The notes: generated by a model from the letters alone, not told the origin. A DNA stretch of 64,000 nucleotides from Spirochaeta lutea (GCF_000758165.1 NZ_JNUP01000003.1:1-64000), one strand, 5' to 3'. Counted from the stretch's first letter, positions 16,437-26,504 are shown. Program-made: numbers and translations.

Positions 16437-17789
16437 TTAGCGATCGTTTAGTCTGCTGTAGGCCTGACCGCCAAGTACATTCTTGTATGCCGGGCGGTAG
16501 ATTCTGCTGCCGATAGAGAGCTCTTCCATACGATGAGCTGCCCAACCTGCTATTCGGCTTAGGGCAAATATAGGGGTATACAGCTCAGGGGGAATGTTCA
16601 ACATCTTATAGACAAATCCAGAATAAAAATCCACATTGGGAGCAACAACCTTATCGGATTTTTTTACCCGCCTGAAGACTTCCGGGGTAAGGATTTCCAC
16701 ACGTTTATACAGTTCAAATTCCTCGAGGAGTTTCCCGCCCTTGGCTTGTGCAAGCTCTTCCGCCTTGGCCTTCAATAGAATGGCCCGGGGATCGGAGAGG
16801 GTGTAGATGGCGTGTCCCATTCCGTAAATTAAACCGGAGTTATCGTATTCCCTTCCTTCTAATAGAAGCCGTAAATGACTGGCAATTGCATCTGAATCAT
16901 CCCAAGAAGAGATCTTTTCCTGTAAATTATGCATCATACCCATGACGCGGTTATTAGCACCACCATGTCTTAACCCTTTCAGGCTTCCTACTGCAGCCGA
17001 AATTGCGGAGTAGGTATCCGTATATGCAGAACTGACGACGTGGACGGTGAAGGCCGAGTTGTTGCCGCCGCCATGTTCTGCATGGAGAACCAAGGCCAGA
17101 TCAAGAACCTCGGCTTCGAGTTTGGTGAAGTGCTGATCGGGGCGAATCATCTGGAGGAAATTCTCCGCAGTTGATAATCGCGGGTCAGGACTGTGGACAT
17201 GTAGACTTTCATTATCAAAAAACCGTCTTTTGGATTGGTAGCTGTACGCTACCAGGGCCGGAAATCGAGCGATCAACTCGATACACTGCCGTAGAATGTT
17301 TTTAATGCTGTAATCTTCCGGGTTTTGATCGTAGGAGTAGGCACCCAGGACGGCACGACCGAGCTTATTCATGATGTCCGTACTGGGGGATCGCATGATA
17401 ATATCTTCCCAGTATCCGGTGGGCATGGAACGTTTTTCGCCTAGGAGTTCGATAAAATCGGAGAGTTGCTGCTGGGTGGGTAAGGTGCCGAAAAGCAAAA
17501 GATATACCGTCTCCTCATATCCAAAACGGTTATCCTGTTGAAAGCCGCTGACTATGTCTTTGACATCGATTCCCCGATAACGTAGTCTACCTTCAACGGC
17601 GGTTTTTTCGCCTTCATCCAGTATGTAACCATGAACATCCCCAATTTCAGTTAAGCCGACAAGTACTCCCGTGCCGTCATCATTGCGGAGACCACGTTTG
17701 ACACCGTATCGGGAGTAAGATTCCGGGGTGATCACCCGTAATGATCCTGCGTAAGCTGCATGCTCGTCTAAAAAGGTGTTTTCATCCAT
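16437..17789 (-). CDS. gltA: Citrate synthase
   Basis: Condenses acetyl-CoA and oxaloacetate to citrate, the entry step of the TCA cycle or of glutamate synthesis. The 450-residue protein carries the family motifs: YRGIDVKDIV near residue 90, LHAEHGGGNNSAF with the substrate-binding His, GLRHGGANN, and the catalytic PNVDFYSGFVYKML near residue 395. The length is slightly above the usual 430 because of an N-terminal extension of about 45 residues before GYILDEGEK, as in the longer citrate synthases of several anaerobes. 2-Methylcitrate synthase is a less likely alternative. It appears to stand alone. A TATGAT sequence lies 11 nt before the ATG and may be its -10. Confidence 0.92.
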   Translation of the reverse strand: MDENTFLDEHAAYAGSLRVITPESYSRYGVKRGLRNDDGTGVLVGLTEIGDVHGYILDEGEKTAVEGRLRYRGIDVKDIVSGFQQDNRFGYEETVYLLLFGTLPTQQQLSDFIELLGEKRSMPTGYWEDIIMRSPSTDIMNKLGRAVLGAYSYDQNPEDYSIKNILRQCIELIARFPALVAYSYQSKRRFFDNESLHVHSPDPRLSTAENFLQMIRPDQHFTKLEAEVLDLALVLHAEHGGGNNSAFTVHVVSSAYTDTYSAISAAVGSLKGLRHGGANNRVMGMMHNLQEKISSWDDSDAIASHLRLLLEGREYDNSGLIYGMGHAIYTLSDPRAILLKAKAEELAQAKGGKLLEEFELYKRVEILTPEVFRRVKKSDKVVAPNVDFYSGFVYKMLNIPPELYTPIFALSRIAGWAAHRMEELSIGSRIYRPAYKNVLGGQAYSRLNDR

Positions 17790-17831
17790 GGTATGATCTT
17801 ATCATAGTCCTTTTTGCAAGTATATAGACTA

Positions 17832-18563
17832 TTATTGTATATTAATGCGTCTTTTCTGGATAAACAATTCATAGATGCGATGGTTTTTTGCCAAGCCCTT
17901 ACGTTCGAAGGCAGTCTGCGGCCGCCACTCAATATCAGAGGCAAAGGAGCCATGGTAGGCATTTGTGAAATCTGGGTGGTTATTGGAGGTTTCTAACATC
18001 TGTTGTGCATAATCTTCCCAATCGGTCACTGCATAAACATATCCTTCAGGTATTAATTTCTCACTGACGATGGAAAGGAGACTGGATTGGAAAATTCGAC
18101 GCTTTTTGTGCCGCTTTTTAGGCCAGGGATCTGGGAAGAAGAGATGGATCCCCTCAATACTCATCTGGGGAATCATATGTATGAGAACTGGAATGGCATC
18201 GTGCTGAATCACTTTCAGATTTTGGAGATTGTTTTCTTCGATTCGCGCCAATAAAGCCCCGACACCGGGTGAGTGAACCTCGATGCCAAGAAAGTTTCTA
18301 TCAGGTCGTTTCCGTGCGATCTCAGCAGTAGCATGCCCCATACCAAAGCCGATCTCAATGATTAGCGGATTGTTCTTAGGATAATCCGCTCCTGTGATTA
18401 CCTTGTTCGGATCGTAGGTGAAACCGTATTGGGGGAAAAGTCCATCATAGGCCCGTTGTTGAAGATTGCTCATACGGGATTGCCGGAGCACATAAGACCG
18501 TATCCTCCGTTTCTGTCGCTGGGTTTGTTCGTCGATTTTTCTCTTATGGATGGATTCAGACAT
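17832..18563 (-). CDS. trmB: tRNA (guanine-N7-)-methyltransferase TrmB
   Basis: Methylates N7 of G46 in the variable loop of tRNA using SAM. The 243-residue protein shows the SAM-binding IEIGFGMGHATAEIA, the family motif FFPDPWPKKRHKKRRIF with the substrate-binding residues, and a C-terminal TAFERKGLAKNHRIYELF segment. I use the ATG at 18563 (MSESIHKRK), which overlaps the ptsP stop by 8 nt and implies translational coupling; the longer frame to 18590 lies within ptsP. It is the second gene of a ptsP-trmB unit. Confidence 0.95.
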   Translation of the reverse strand: MSESIHKRKIDEQTQRQKRRIRSYVLRQSRMSNLQQRAYDGLFPQYGFTYDPNKVITGADYPKNNPLIIEIGFGMGHATAEIARKRPDRNFLGIEVHSPGVGALLARIEENNLQNLKVIQHDAIPVLIHMIPQMSIEGIHLFFPDPWPKKRHKKRRIFQSSLLSIVSEKLIPEGYVYAVTDWEDYAQQMLETSNNHPDFTNAYHGSFASDIEWRPQTAFERKGLAKNHRIYELFIQKRRINIQ

Positions 18564-20868
18564 GGTTGTAAGGTACTCCCTGTTCATCAAGATAGGCTTC
18601 TATATCCCTTATACTTGAAAGGGTTTGTAGATCTTGGGCAAATGTTGATACAGCAGCAGTATTTTGCTCGGAGATGTAGGTTTTCAGGGTCGGGATTTTA
18701 TTGGGATCGACAGATAATTTCCTGATACCTGAGCCGATTAAAAACTTCGTGAGTGCTGGATGGTTCGCTGCCTCACCGCAGACACTGAGGTGGTTAATTG
18801 AGGTTCCCACATTCTTGAATAACCGAGAGAGCACGCGGAGGACTGCGGGGTGATGGGACTTATACATTCCTCCGATATGCTCATTGGTACGGTCAACAGC
18901 CAGGGTGTACATTATCAGATCGTTTGTGCCCACTGATAAAAAATCAGTTTTTTCAGCAAGTTCCCCGGCAATCTCAACGGCAGCAGGGAGTTCAATCATT
19001 GCCCCTAATTGTGGGGCATCATTAAACTCAAGTTCATCCTTCGAGAGTTCATCCATAGCTCGGAATACCTCGTCCTTAGCGGCTTCGTATTCATCCAAGG
19101 AGGAAATCATGGGGAACATTATTTTTAATCTGTGGCCTTGTCCTGCTCTCAGGATTGCCCGTATTTGCTCCCTGAAAATATCAATATTTGCTAGGGAAAA
19201 CCGTATCCCACGAAATCCTAGAAAGGGGTTTGCTTCACGATACTGCTGATGAGCACCGAGAAGTTTGTCACCACCCACGTCAAGGGTTCTAATTACTACC
19301 TCGTAATCACCCATGGGATCTACAACACGCTTGTACAACCGGGTTTGTTCCTCCTCGGATGGAAAATCATTTCTCACCAAGAATGGAAATTCACTCCGAT
19401 ATAAACCGATACCGTTGGCATGACAGGAAAGCGCCAGTTCCACATCCTGGATAAGATTCACGTTTGCCATAACTTGGATATCCACCCCATCGGTAGTGAA
19501 ACAGTCTTTCTTACAGCCTTCAATTACCGCAGTACTACTGCCCATACTGTTTCGGAGTGCCGTTTCATATCGGGTGATGACGTCGCTGCCGGGTCCTACA
19601 TACAACCGATCCTGGTTGCCATCAATGATGAGGGGCGTTCCGGTTTGAATTGAGAGAACGCTTTCCTCGGAAACAAAGAGGGCCGGTAGCTTCAATGATC
19701 GAGCTAATAAGGCGACATGTGCTGTATGGCCGCTTCCAAGGGCTACCAGACCGGCGGCGTTCTGAGCTGAGAGCTTGACTACCTCGCTTGGAAATATATC
19801 GGGTACTATGATAATCTGACCGCTATAATCACCTTTTACATGTTCAAGCTTGGCAAGGTTCCTTACCATTCGGTAACCGAGATCCAAGATATCCTGTGCC
19901 TTTTCCCGCACCCGTATATTCTCTTGACGACCGAATAACTCCACATAGGAATTTACCACCGAAATGACGGCCTCATCAGCTGTGGACCCAGCCTGAATCT
20001 TTTCTTGCATGGCACCAGAAAACTTTTCATCCCGTAACATTAGCAGATGGGCACTGAAAATGAGATCTGCAACTTCAGCGACACGATTATCCAAGGCCTG
20101 CTGCATCTGCTCAAGCTGGGTCTTGGTATGGCTGAGGGCATGGGCAAACCTGGTTAGTTCATGGGTTTCTGAGAATTCAAAATTTGCCTCCCGCGGCGGG
20201 ATGGGAAGGGTTCGAAAGGATGCAGTGCGGGTACGCAAGATTAGGGCACTACCGATGGCAATGCCGCTACTAGGAGAAGTCCCATCCACCTCCGTCAGAG
20301 TTTTCAGAGAGGCATCCTGTCCCTGGTAAAGCTCAATGAGGACCTCGGCATTCTCCAGGGTTGAGGCGAGCTGACTGGCAATCGCTTTAAGTGCTCGAGT
20401 ATCCTGGCTTGTAAACACATTAGGTCTTTTATCTTGGAGGGTCAAAACACCTATTCGGTTTACTCCCCGGCGTATAGGCACTGCTAAAAAAGCTTGGTAC
20501 TGTTCTTCCTCGATTCCCGGAATGGGTTTAAAAAAGGGATTCTGGGATGCCCTGCCCTCCCGGATCGGACGGCTTTCTTCAAAGGATTTACCTGTTATGC
20601 CTTCACCAGGTTTTAGCCTGACGCTTCCGTCTTGAGAGTGATTGAGACCCTTTGTAGCACGTAATAATAGTTCCCCATGGGTGTCATTGTATAAATACAC
20701 GGAGCAGACATCGGCATGCATGTGGCCGGCAACCATACGCACAACATCTTGAAGAAATTCAGACACTGAACTTTTTTGCTCAAATAAGGCTGTTAGCTCA
20801 GCCATATTACACAGGAGTTCAAAGTTTTTTGCGTCTTTTTTATTTGGATTAATTGAATCGATCTGCAT
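18556..20868 (-). CDS. ptsP: Phosphoenolpyruvate-protein phosphotransferase PtsP with N-terminal GAF domain (EI-Ntr type)
   Basis: First kinase of a nitrogen-type phosphotransfer relay: it autophosphorylates with PEP and passes the phosphate to an NPr/HPr-like protein. Residues about 20-185 form a GAF sensor domain. The EI N-terminal helical part follows from about residue 195. The swivelling phosphohistidine domain has His384 in GSGHTAHVALLARSLKLPAL, and the C-terminal PEP-binding barrel contains GLYRSEFPFL, EANPFLGFRGIRFS and LSVCGEAANHP with the active-site Cys. At 770 residues it matches the full GAF-EI form. A GGGGAG ribosome-binding site precedes the ATG. The GAF ligand is unknown. Confidence 0.93.
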   Translation of the reverse strand: MQIDSINPNKKDAKNFELLCNMAELTALFEQKSSVSEFLQDVVRMVAGHMHADVCSVYLYNDTHGELLLRATKGLNHSQDGSVRLKPGEGITGKSFEESRPIREGRASQNPFFKPIPGIEEEQYQAFLAVPIRRGVNRIGVLTLQDKRPNVFTSQDTRALKAIASQLASTLENAEVLIELYQGQDASLKTLTEVDGTSPSSGIAIGSALILRTRTASFRTLPIPPREANFEFSETHELTRFAHALSHTKTQLEQMQQALDNRVAEVADLIFSAHLLMLRDEKFSGAMQEKIQAGSTADEAVISVVNSYVELFGRQENIRVREKAQDILDLGYRMVRNLAKLEHVKGDYSGQIIIVPDIFPSEVVKLSAQNAAGLVALGSGHTAHVALLARSLKLPALFVSEESVLSIQTGTPLIIDGNQDRLYVGPGSDVITRYETALRNSMGSSTAVIEGCKKDCFTTDGVDIQVMANVNLIQDVELALSCHANGIGLYRSEFPFLVRNDFPSEEEQTRLYKRVVDPMGDYEVVIRTLDVGGDKLLGAHQQYREANPFLGFRGIRFSLANIDIFREQIRAILRAGQGHRLKIMFPMISSLDEYEAAKDEVFRAMDELSKDELEFNDAPQLGAMIELPAAVEIAGELAEKTDFLSVGTNDLIMYTLAVDRTNEHIGGMYKSHHPAVLRVLSRLFKNVGTSINHLSVCGEAANHPALTKFLIGSGIRKLSVDPNKIPTLKTYISEQNTAAVSTFAQDLQTLSSIRDIEAYLDEQGVPYNHV

Positions 20869-20894
20869 GTCGCTCTCCCCATAGAGTATACCAG

Positions 20895-23800
20895 CTATCG
20901 CAAGAGTTGCGAAAGCCGACCACGGAGAAACTCGCTTTTTTCCTTCAGTCCGATTCCATCGCTTTTCATGCGTATCGCATTGAGTTTATTGGGAACCGGT
21001 TTGATCGCGCCTCCAGAAGTCTGTACCATTTCGACTAGGCGTTGGATATTTATTTTTGCCATTTTCCCAAACTCAATCTCAATACTACCCCGTCGTTCTT
21101 TCAAGGATGATATGTACAATTTTGCGCAAAGAACACGAAGTTCAGCAAGGGATAGAAGACTCTGCACCTCCTCAGGGGTAGGTCCGAAGCGATCCTCAAT
21201 CTCAGCCTGTATGGTTGAGAGTTCTTCATCCGAGGCTACCGCAGAAATCTTTTTATAGACCTCCATCTTTTCCATGGGTTCGGTGATATAAGAATCAGGA
21301 ATAAAACCGGTGTATTCAAGCTCCAGGTAGGTTTCTTGTATCTGCTCATCCTCGATAGGTGGAAGCTCAGGTAGACCGCTAACATCCTCACCCGCTTCAA
21401 CTGCTTTACGCCGAGATTCGATTTCTTCTTTGGCAAGCCGTCGAACAGCCTCGTCCAGCAAACGAAGGTACAAATCGAATCCTACCGAATAAATGTCCCC
21501 GCTCTGTTCTGCTCCAAGAAGATTCCCTGCGCCGCGAACCTCTAAATCCTTCAAGGCAATCTTAAAGCCTGAGCCGAGTTCGGTATAATCTGATATGATC
21601 TGCAGACGTTTCATGGCAAGTTCACTTAAGGCACTCTGCTCAGGATAGAACAGGTAAGCGTAGGCAAGCCGGTCAGAACGGCCGACCCGTCCGCGGAGCT
21701 GATAGAGCTGGCTGATTCCGTACATATCAGCACGGTCGATGATAATGGTATTTACGTTGGGAATGTTAATCCCGTTTTCTATGATGGTGGTTGCAACAAG
21801 GACCTGGAAACCGCCATGAATGAACCTATGCATAATATCCTCCAATTCTTTGGAAGACATCTTGCCATGGGCCGTTTCAACTAATACCTCGGGAACGAGT
21901 TTTTCTAAAAAGAGTTGGATGTTTTCCAGGGTTTCAACCCGGTTATGGAGGAAGAACACCTGGCCACCTCTCTGTATTTCACGACGGATGGCCTTTGCTA
22001 CTAATTCATCATTAAAGGCTTCTACATATGTTTCTATTGGCCTTCGGTTATGCGGGGGGGTCTTCAGTACTGACATATCACGGATTTTTAGGAGACTCAT
22101 ATGAAGCGTACGTGGTATCGGCGTTGCACTCATGGTTAGTGAATCCACCGAGTACTTCAATTCCTTCAACCGTTCCTTATCCTTGACACCGAATCGCTGC
22201 TCTTCGTCAACTATCAGTAAACCAAGATCCTTGAACCGAACATCCTTTTGTATGATTCGATGGGTACCCACAAGTATATCTACGGAACCCTCCTCCACGC
22301 CTCCCAGAACTCGCCGTTGATCTGCCTTGGAAACGAACCGACTCAACATTCCTAGGTTAACCGGAAAACCTTCGAGCCGTTCTTGTAGGCTCTCCAAATG
22401 CTGTTCGGCAAGTATAGTGGTCGGGGCAAGGAAGGCGACTTGTTTGCCCGATGCAACCGCTTTAAATGCAGCCCGCATAGCAATTTCGGTTTTTCCATAC
22501 CCGACATCCCCGCAGATAAGGCGATCCATGGGCAGGGGTTTCTCCATGTCTGCCTTAACCTCTTCGATGCAGCGGAGTTGATCCACGGTTTCCTCAAATG
22601 GGAAGGTTGATTCAAATTGTATCTGCCACTCCGAATCCTCCGGAAAAGCAAAGCCTTGGGCCCTGCGCCGACGACTATAGAGATTAATTAAATGCGCAGC
22701 CAGGTCCTCTACCCGCTTACTTACCCGGGCTTTTCGATTTTCCCAGCTTTTCCCTCCGATTTTATCGAGGCGAGGATCATTTCCCTGACTTCCGATATAC
22801 CGCTGTATTAGATTAACCTGTTCGATGGGGACGAAAATATACTCGGAATCCGCATATTCCAGCTTAATATAATCTCGTTCTGTTCCAGCTGCCTGAATCC
22901 TTTGAATTCCAAAAAATCTTCCGATTCCATGGTTAACATGAACAATAAAATCACCGGGCTCTAGATCCACAAAGGATTCTATTGCCTCACTTTTAACCTG
23001 CTTAACTGATCGTGGTGCGCGTTTCCGTCTGCCAAATATTTCATTTTCTTGGATAACAACAATTCTAAGATCCGGCAGAGTAAATCCAGAACGGAGTCCC
23101 AACTGCTCAATGTGGATATCCTGAGTATTAAGGAGGGTTTTAAGGCGCAGGCTTTGAACCTCGGAGTCGGTTATTACAAATATCTCATACCCAGATTTAC
23201 TTAGTACCGTTAGCTCGTCCTGAAGAAATTCTATATTGCCAAAAAAGGAGCGTGGTCCATCACTATTGAAGTGAAGGATTTGACCGGCCGAATCCTTTGT
23301 GAAATCACGCAGTACAGGCATTGTTACCTTCCTCGGTGTCCTGGTAACAATATCGTTAAAGCCTTCCAATAACCGCTCGGGCCGAGGAAGAGGCTGAGAG
23401 TGGCGTAGTTTTCTATACAAAGAATCGAACTCCCGGTGTAGTGCCTCCTCGGCGTTCAAAAGCCGTTCGAACTCGAGGAAAAATACCGGCCAGGAATCAG
23501 GTATGTACTCGATCAGGCTTACGGGTTTCTCAAAAGAAAGAGGGTACCAAAGTTCCTCGCCCTCAAAACCGGGAGTATTCCTTACAGCCTCCAGGATTTG
23601 GGCTGTGTCAGATTTCAGTTCCGGTAATCTGGCCAGGGTTTGTTCCAGTTGGGTAATGCGTTCTTCGTTCCAGATAACCTCCCGTGAGGAATGAATGGTA
23701 ACCTCATCAAGTTTTTTGATGGATGACTGATTCGATACATCAAAAGAGCGTATCTCCTCAATTTGGTCAAAGCTATATACAATCCGGAACCCATAATCTT

Positions 23801-24419
23801 CACCAGGAAGCATAATGTCCAGGACCTCACCTCGGAGAGCATACTCACCGGGCAGGGAAACCTTTGAGACTCGAGTATATCCCCGGTGGGTCAATTCACG
23901 GGCGGTCTCGGTGGGCTGGATATGCATCCGTTTCCGTAACGTCAGCAGCGATTTACGGAGCACATCTGAAGGAGGAAGGAACCCCACAAGTCCACGCAAC
24001 GACGTAAGGATGATCTGCCGCTCCCGGTTGGCAAGATTGGTAAGTAATCGAACCCTGCGACCGAAAACAGGTGAGTTTTTAGGTAAGGGACTGTATGACG
24101 CCGTACCCGTCCAGGGCCATATCTGATTCTCCACACCGAGGGAAGCGAGATCCGCACTGAGTTGCTCAGCCTCCTTTTCAGTAGGCAGTACCAGGAGCAT
24201 TCCGTGATGCCCCTTGTCCACTAATCGGGAAAGAAGAATCGCTAAAAAACTCCCCTGTATGCCGCTTACCGTGAGGTCCAAGGTATTACCAACCAAATCT
24301 CCAGATTCGGGTACAGGTTTTTTATGGGATTGCGGGGGGCCTAAAAGGGTGGTAAGGTCCTTAAATGACGGGAGATCCTTTAATTTTTGCGAGATACGCC
24401 GATACATTAATGAGTCCAT
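20895..24419 (-). CDS. mfd: Transcription-repair coupling factor Mfd
   Basis: Mfd removes RNA polymerase stalled at DNA lesions and recruits UvrA. The 1174-residue protein shows, in order, the UvrB-like module (about 50-350), the RNA polymerase-interacting domain (VDLEPGDFIVHVNHGIGRFFG, about residue 500), and the RecG-like motor. Motor motifs are GDVGYGKTEIAMRAAFKA, DEEQRFGVKDKERL, SATPIPRT and QLRGRVGRSDR. A C-terminal TRCF domain begins near residue 1020. Length is typical. The ATG at 24419 has no clear ribosome-binding site; an in-frame ATG four codons later is possible. It is divergent from the gene at 24467 across only 47 bp. Confidence 0.95.
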   Translation of the reverse strand: MDSLMYRRISQKLKDLPSFKDLTTLLGPPQSHKKPVPESGDLVGNTLDLTVSGIQGSFLAILLSRLVDKGHHGMLLVLPTEKEAEQLSADLASLGVENQIWPWTGTASYSPLPKNSPVFGRRVRLLTNLANRERQIILTSLRGLVGFLPPSDVLRKSLLTLRKRMHIQPTETARELTHRGYTRVSKVSLPGEYALRGEVLDIMLPGEDYGFRIVYSFDQIEEIRSFDVSNQSSIKKLDEVTIHSSREVIWNEERITQLEQTLARLPELKSDTAQILEAVRNTPGFEGEELWYPLSFEKPVSLIEYIPDSWPVFFLEFERLLNAEEALHREFDSLYRKLRHSQPLPRPERLLEGFNDIVTRTPRKVTMPVLRDFTKDSAGQILHFNSDGPRSFFGNIEFLQDELTVLSKSGYEIFVITDSEVQSLRLKTLLNTQDIHIEQLGLRSGFTLPDLRIVVIQENEIFGRRKRAPRSVKQVKSEAIESFVDLEPGDFIVHVNHGIGRFFGIQRIQAAGTERDYIKLEYADSEYIFVPIEQVNLIQRYIGSQGNDPRLDKIGGKSWENRKARVSKRVEDLAAHLINLYSRRRRAQGFAFPEDSEWQIQFESTFPFEETVDQLRCIEEVKADMEKPLPMDRLICGDVGYGKTEIAMRAAFKAVASGKQVAFLAPTTILAEQHLESLQERLEGFPVNLGMLSRFVSKADQRRVLGGVEEGSVDILVGTHRIIQKDVRFKDLGLLIVDEEQRFGVKDKERLKELKYSVDSLTMSATPIPRTLHMSLLKIRDMSVLKTPPHNRRPIETYVEAFNDELVAKAIRREIQRGGQVFFLHNRVETLENIQLFLEKLVPEVLVETAHGKMSSKELEDIMHRFIHGGFQVLVATTIIENGINIPNVNTIIIDRADMYGISQLYQLRGRVGRSDRLAYAYLFYPEQSALSELAMKRLQIISDYTELGSGFKIALKDLEVRGAGNLLGAEQSGDIYSVGFDLYLRLLDEAVRRLAKEEIESRRKAVEAGEDVSGLPELPPIEDEQIQETYLELEYTGFIPDSYITEPMEKMEVYKKISAVASDEELSTIQAEIEDRFGPTPEEVQSLLSLAELRVLCAKLYISSLKERRGSIEIEFGKMAKINIQRLVEMVQTSGGAIKPVPNKLNAIRMKSDGIGLKEKSEFLRGRLSQLLR

Positions 24420-24466
24420 ACGCGCTGTCCAAATAAACGAAATTTAGTGTAGAGGGAGAAGTTCGA

Positions 24467-25420
24467 GTGACACATCTGAAGAAAGCCATCCTATTGGTAC
24501 TGCTCTGGTCAGGAGTTATGTTGGGAGCCTACCCTCAGGAGGCAAACCAAGTACGGTTCTCCATTAGTTTTTTTAATCAAGAAATCTATTATCCTGACAG
24601 TGCAATACAGGTCAAAGTTAGTATACTAAACAATTCACCGGGGGTGTATCGCTTCCGTTTGGCTGACGATCGAAAATTCAACCTTGACTTCACCATAGTC
24701 GATCTGAAGAATACTCCCCTACCGACCAGCCCAGAATTTACCACAGCAAGAACGAGTAATCAACGTATTTATTTCCGAGAAGTAAGCCTAAATCCAGGGG
24801 AAGAATTCTCATTCACCAGTACTCTGAACGATTACCGAATGGTAAAACCAGGGATTTACGTTGTACAGGGATTGTTCTATCCCGAGCTGGTTGGTAATGC
24901 AGGTAGTAGAACGTTATCGTCTAACAGACTAACCCTTTCAGTACGCCCTGAATATACCCAAGAGGAGCGGACCGTGTTCCGGGTAGAAGAAGAACAACGG
25001 CAACTGCTCCAAGAGGCCGCTCTGCCGCCTGACGAGGTAGTTGCGTATATGTTGGACGCCCGTATGCATAGTCGGAAAGCCCAGTTTTTCCTGTACGTGG
25101 ATTTAGAACAGCTTTATAGGATGGACCCTCGTCGGGATAGCCAGTTCAGAAGACTATCCGAAGCAGAACAACACCAAATACTCCAGCAATACGAAGAAAC
25201 CCTCTGGGAGCCAGAAAATGATGACAGCATTCGTCGCATCCCCCTTTCATACGAGATTCGACGTACCAGTTACGATGCAACCACAGCTCAGGTAGATGTC
25301 ATCCAGCGGTACCAAATGGATTCGTACATCGAGATAAAACGCTACATCTATACGCTGCAGAGAAGAGACGGGATCTGGTATATCACCGGATATACTGTCA
25401 GCAACCTTGGAACCGAATAA
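24467..25420 (+). CDS. Predicted exported protein with an Ig-like N-terminal domain, function unknown
   Basis: I do not recognise a named family. The 317-residue product starts with GTG at 24467, supported by AGAGGGAG upstream. A signal peptide (MTHLKKAILLVLLWSGVMLGAYPQ) is predicted, with cleavage after about residue 21 (no lipobox Cys). Residues about 30-155 look like a beta-sandwich (YPDSAIQVKVSILNNSP, LNPGEEFSFTSTL, KPGIYVVQGLFYPEL), resembling BsuPI-type proteinase-inhibitor folds. The C-terminal half has a helical stretch and then a beta-rich YIYTLQRRDGIWYITGYT segment as in NTF2-like domains. The next gene starts within its stop codon (TAATG), so the two are coupled. Confidence 0.7.
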   Translation: MTHLKKAILLVLLWSGVMLGAYPQEANQVRFSISFFNQEIYYPDSAIQVKVSILNNSPGVYRFRLADDRKFNLDFTIVDLKNTPLPTSPEFTTARTSNQRIYFREVSLNPGEEFSFTSTLNDYRMVKPGIYVVQGLFYPELVGNAGSRTLSSNRLTLSVRPEYTQEERTVFRVEEEQRQLLQEAALPPDEVVAYMLDARMHSRKAQFFLYVDLEQLYRMDPRRDSQFRRLSEAEQHQILQQYEETLWEPENDDSIRRIPLSYEIRRTSYDATTAQVDVIQRYQMDSYIEIKRYIYTLQRRDGIWYITGYTVSNLGTE

Positions 25421-26085
25421 TGCGGATACTCTTACTTTCAACAGAGAATTCTGTTACCGAACGTATAACAGCGTTCTGCAACACGGCGAACCTTGATGTA
25501 TTTCATTACCAGGATTTTATCAATGGTTTGGGGAACCTCGATAAACTAACTCCCGGGATAATACTTTGCAACGCCTCAGACTTTCCCCGCCAGTGGAAGG
25601 CTCTCGCAGCGTTCATTCAAGCCGATCAGGCCTTGGCTAAAAAAATAACTCCCGCCATTGGAATTTTTGCTGAGAATCCCTTACCCGACAAGGAGGTCCA
25701 GAAGGCAGAAACTCTGGGTATACGGGTTCTCAACCCGGATGAGTCCGAAATAATCGCATTTATTACTGCTAAAATGGATGGTAGTTCTTCTTTTCAAGGT
25801 GATTCAAATGCTATACCACACGATGATCCCGGGGGCGAACCCGGCCCTCTCTCTCCTCTAGCCGCCTTGGTTATTCTCGAAGCCCCCCGGAGAATCCGAA
25901 TCTACGAGGTAGAATCCATAGGCACCCAGGAACTCTCTCTTAAAAATAGTACCGAACTACATAATCAAGGGAAAGAAACTACTTTGTACATCACGGCAAT
26001 GGAGGAGGATGATCCCTGGGACGGCAGGGGCCTTACTGTCGTCCCAGCCAAGAAAAAACCCGATACCTTTTACGTACTTGAGTAG
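25420..26085 (+). CDS. Hypothetical protein with a degenerate receiver-like N-terminus
   Basis: The 221-residue protein starts on the last base of the previous stop codon. Residues 1-115 have the alternating beta-alpha pattern of response-regulator receivers (MRILLLSTENSVTERI, then GIILCNASDFPRQW where the phospho-accepting Asp would be expected). The acceptor Asp is not at the usual place, so it is probably not phosphorylated. A Gly/Pro-rich linker follows near residue 135. The C-terminal 80 residues (LAALVILEAPRRIRIYEVES) form a beta-rich domain I cannot assign; a PilZ-like barrel is possible. No export signal is present. Confidence 0.6.
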   Translation: MRILLLSTENSVTERITAFCNTANLDVFHYQDFINGLGNLDKLTPGIILCNASDFPRQWKALAAFIQADQALAKKITPAIGIFAENPLPDKEVQKAETLGIRVLNPDESEIIAFITAKMDGSSSFQGDSNAIPHDDPGGEPGPLSPLAALVILEAPRRIRIYEVESIGTQELSLKNSTELHNQGKETTLYITAMEEDDPWDGRGLTVVPAKKKPDTFYVLE

Positions 26086-26099
26086 CGCATCAGCTTGGC

Positions 26100-26127
26100 T
26101 TGATTTTCTCTCAATATGGCATACACT
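26100..26127 (+). promoter_or_regulatory. Promoter of the 104 aa ORF
   Basis: TTGATT (26100-26105), a 16 bp spacer and TACACT (26122-26127). The GAGGT ribosome-binding site at 26136-26140 sits 7 nt before the ATG at 26148. This fixes the start and gives a short conventional leader. Confidence 0.5.
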
Positions 26128-26147
26128 ATAGCTGTGAGGTTGCGATA

Positions 26148-26462
26148 ATGATACATTCTCTAACAGTTCTACCCATTCAAGACCTGTTGAAAATCTCCTC
26201 AGCACAGAGATACCATTCCAGCAGCGTTGCCTACCACGGTTCTCCGCGGCGTCACCCCACCGATGAGACCCGTGTTCTTCTCATTTGTGATCTCCTATCT
26301 CCTCAGAAACGGATTTATGAGTTTAAAAAGAGTGATATTCTACATGTGGATCAAGCTGAGCAGATTTCTTTAGAGAACGGTGACATCCTAAGCCTTGTAA
26401 CCCTCTGGATCCGTAAAGGCAGTAGGGGAATTGAGCTGCTACCCTTTGAAGTTAAAGATTGA
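26148..26462 (+). CDS. Hypothetical protein, 104 aa
   Basis: I do not recognise this protein. From the ATG at 26148, which has GAGGT 7 nt upstream and a promoter ending at 26127, it has 104 residues (MIHSLTVLPIQDLLKISSAQ). A longer start at 26100 would begin before that promoter. The protein is soluble with short beta-like stretches (TRVLLICDLLSPQKRIYEF, ENGDILSLVTLWIRKGS). It follows the two coupled genes by 62 bp. Palindromic repeat copy E begins 43 bp after its stop codon. Function is unknown. Confidence 0.55.
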   Translation: MIHSLTVLPIQDLLKISSAQRYHSSSVAYHGSPRRHPTDETRVLLICDLLSPQKRIYEFKKSDILHVDQAEQISLENGDILSLVTLWIRKGSRGIELLPFEVKD

Positions 26463-26504
26463 ATTCCTACACAGGGCACAGGGGTATTCGTATTCAAGAA
26501 ATTC

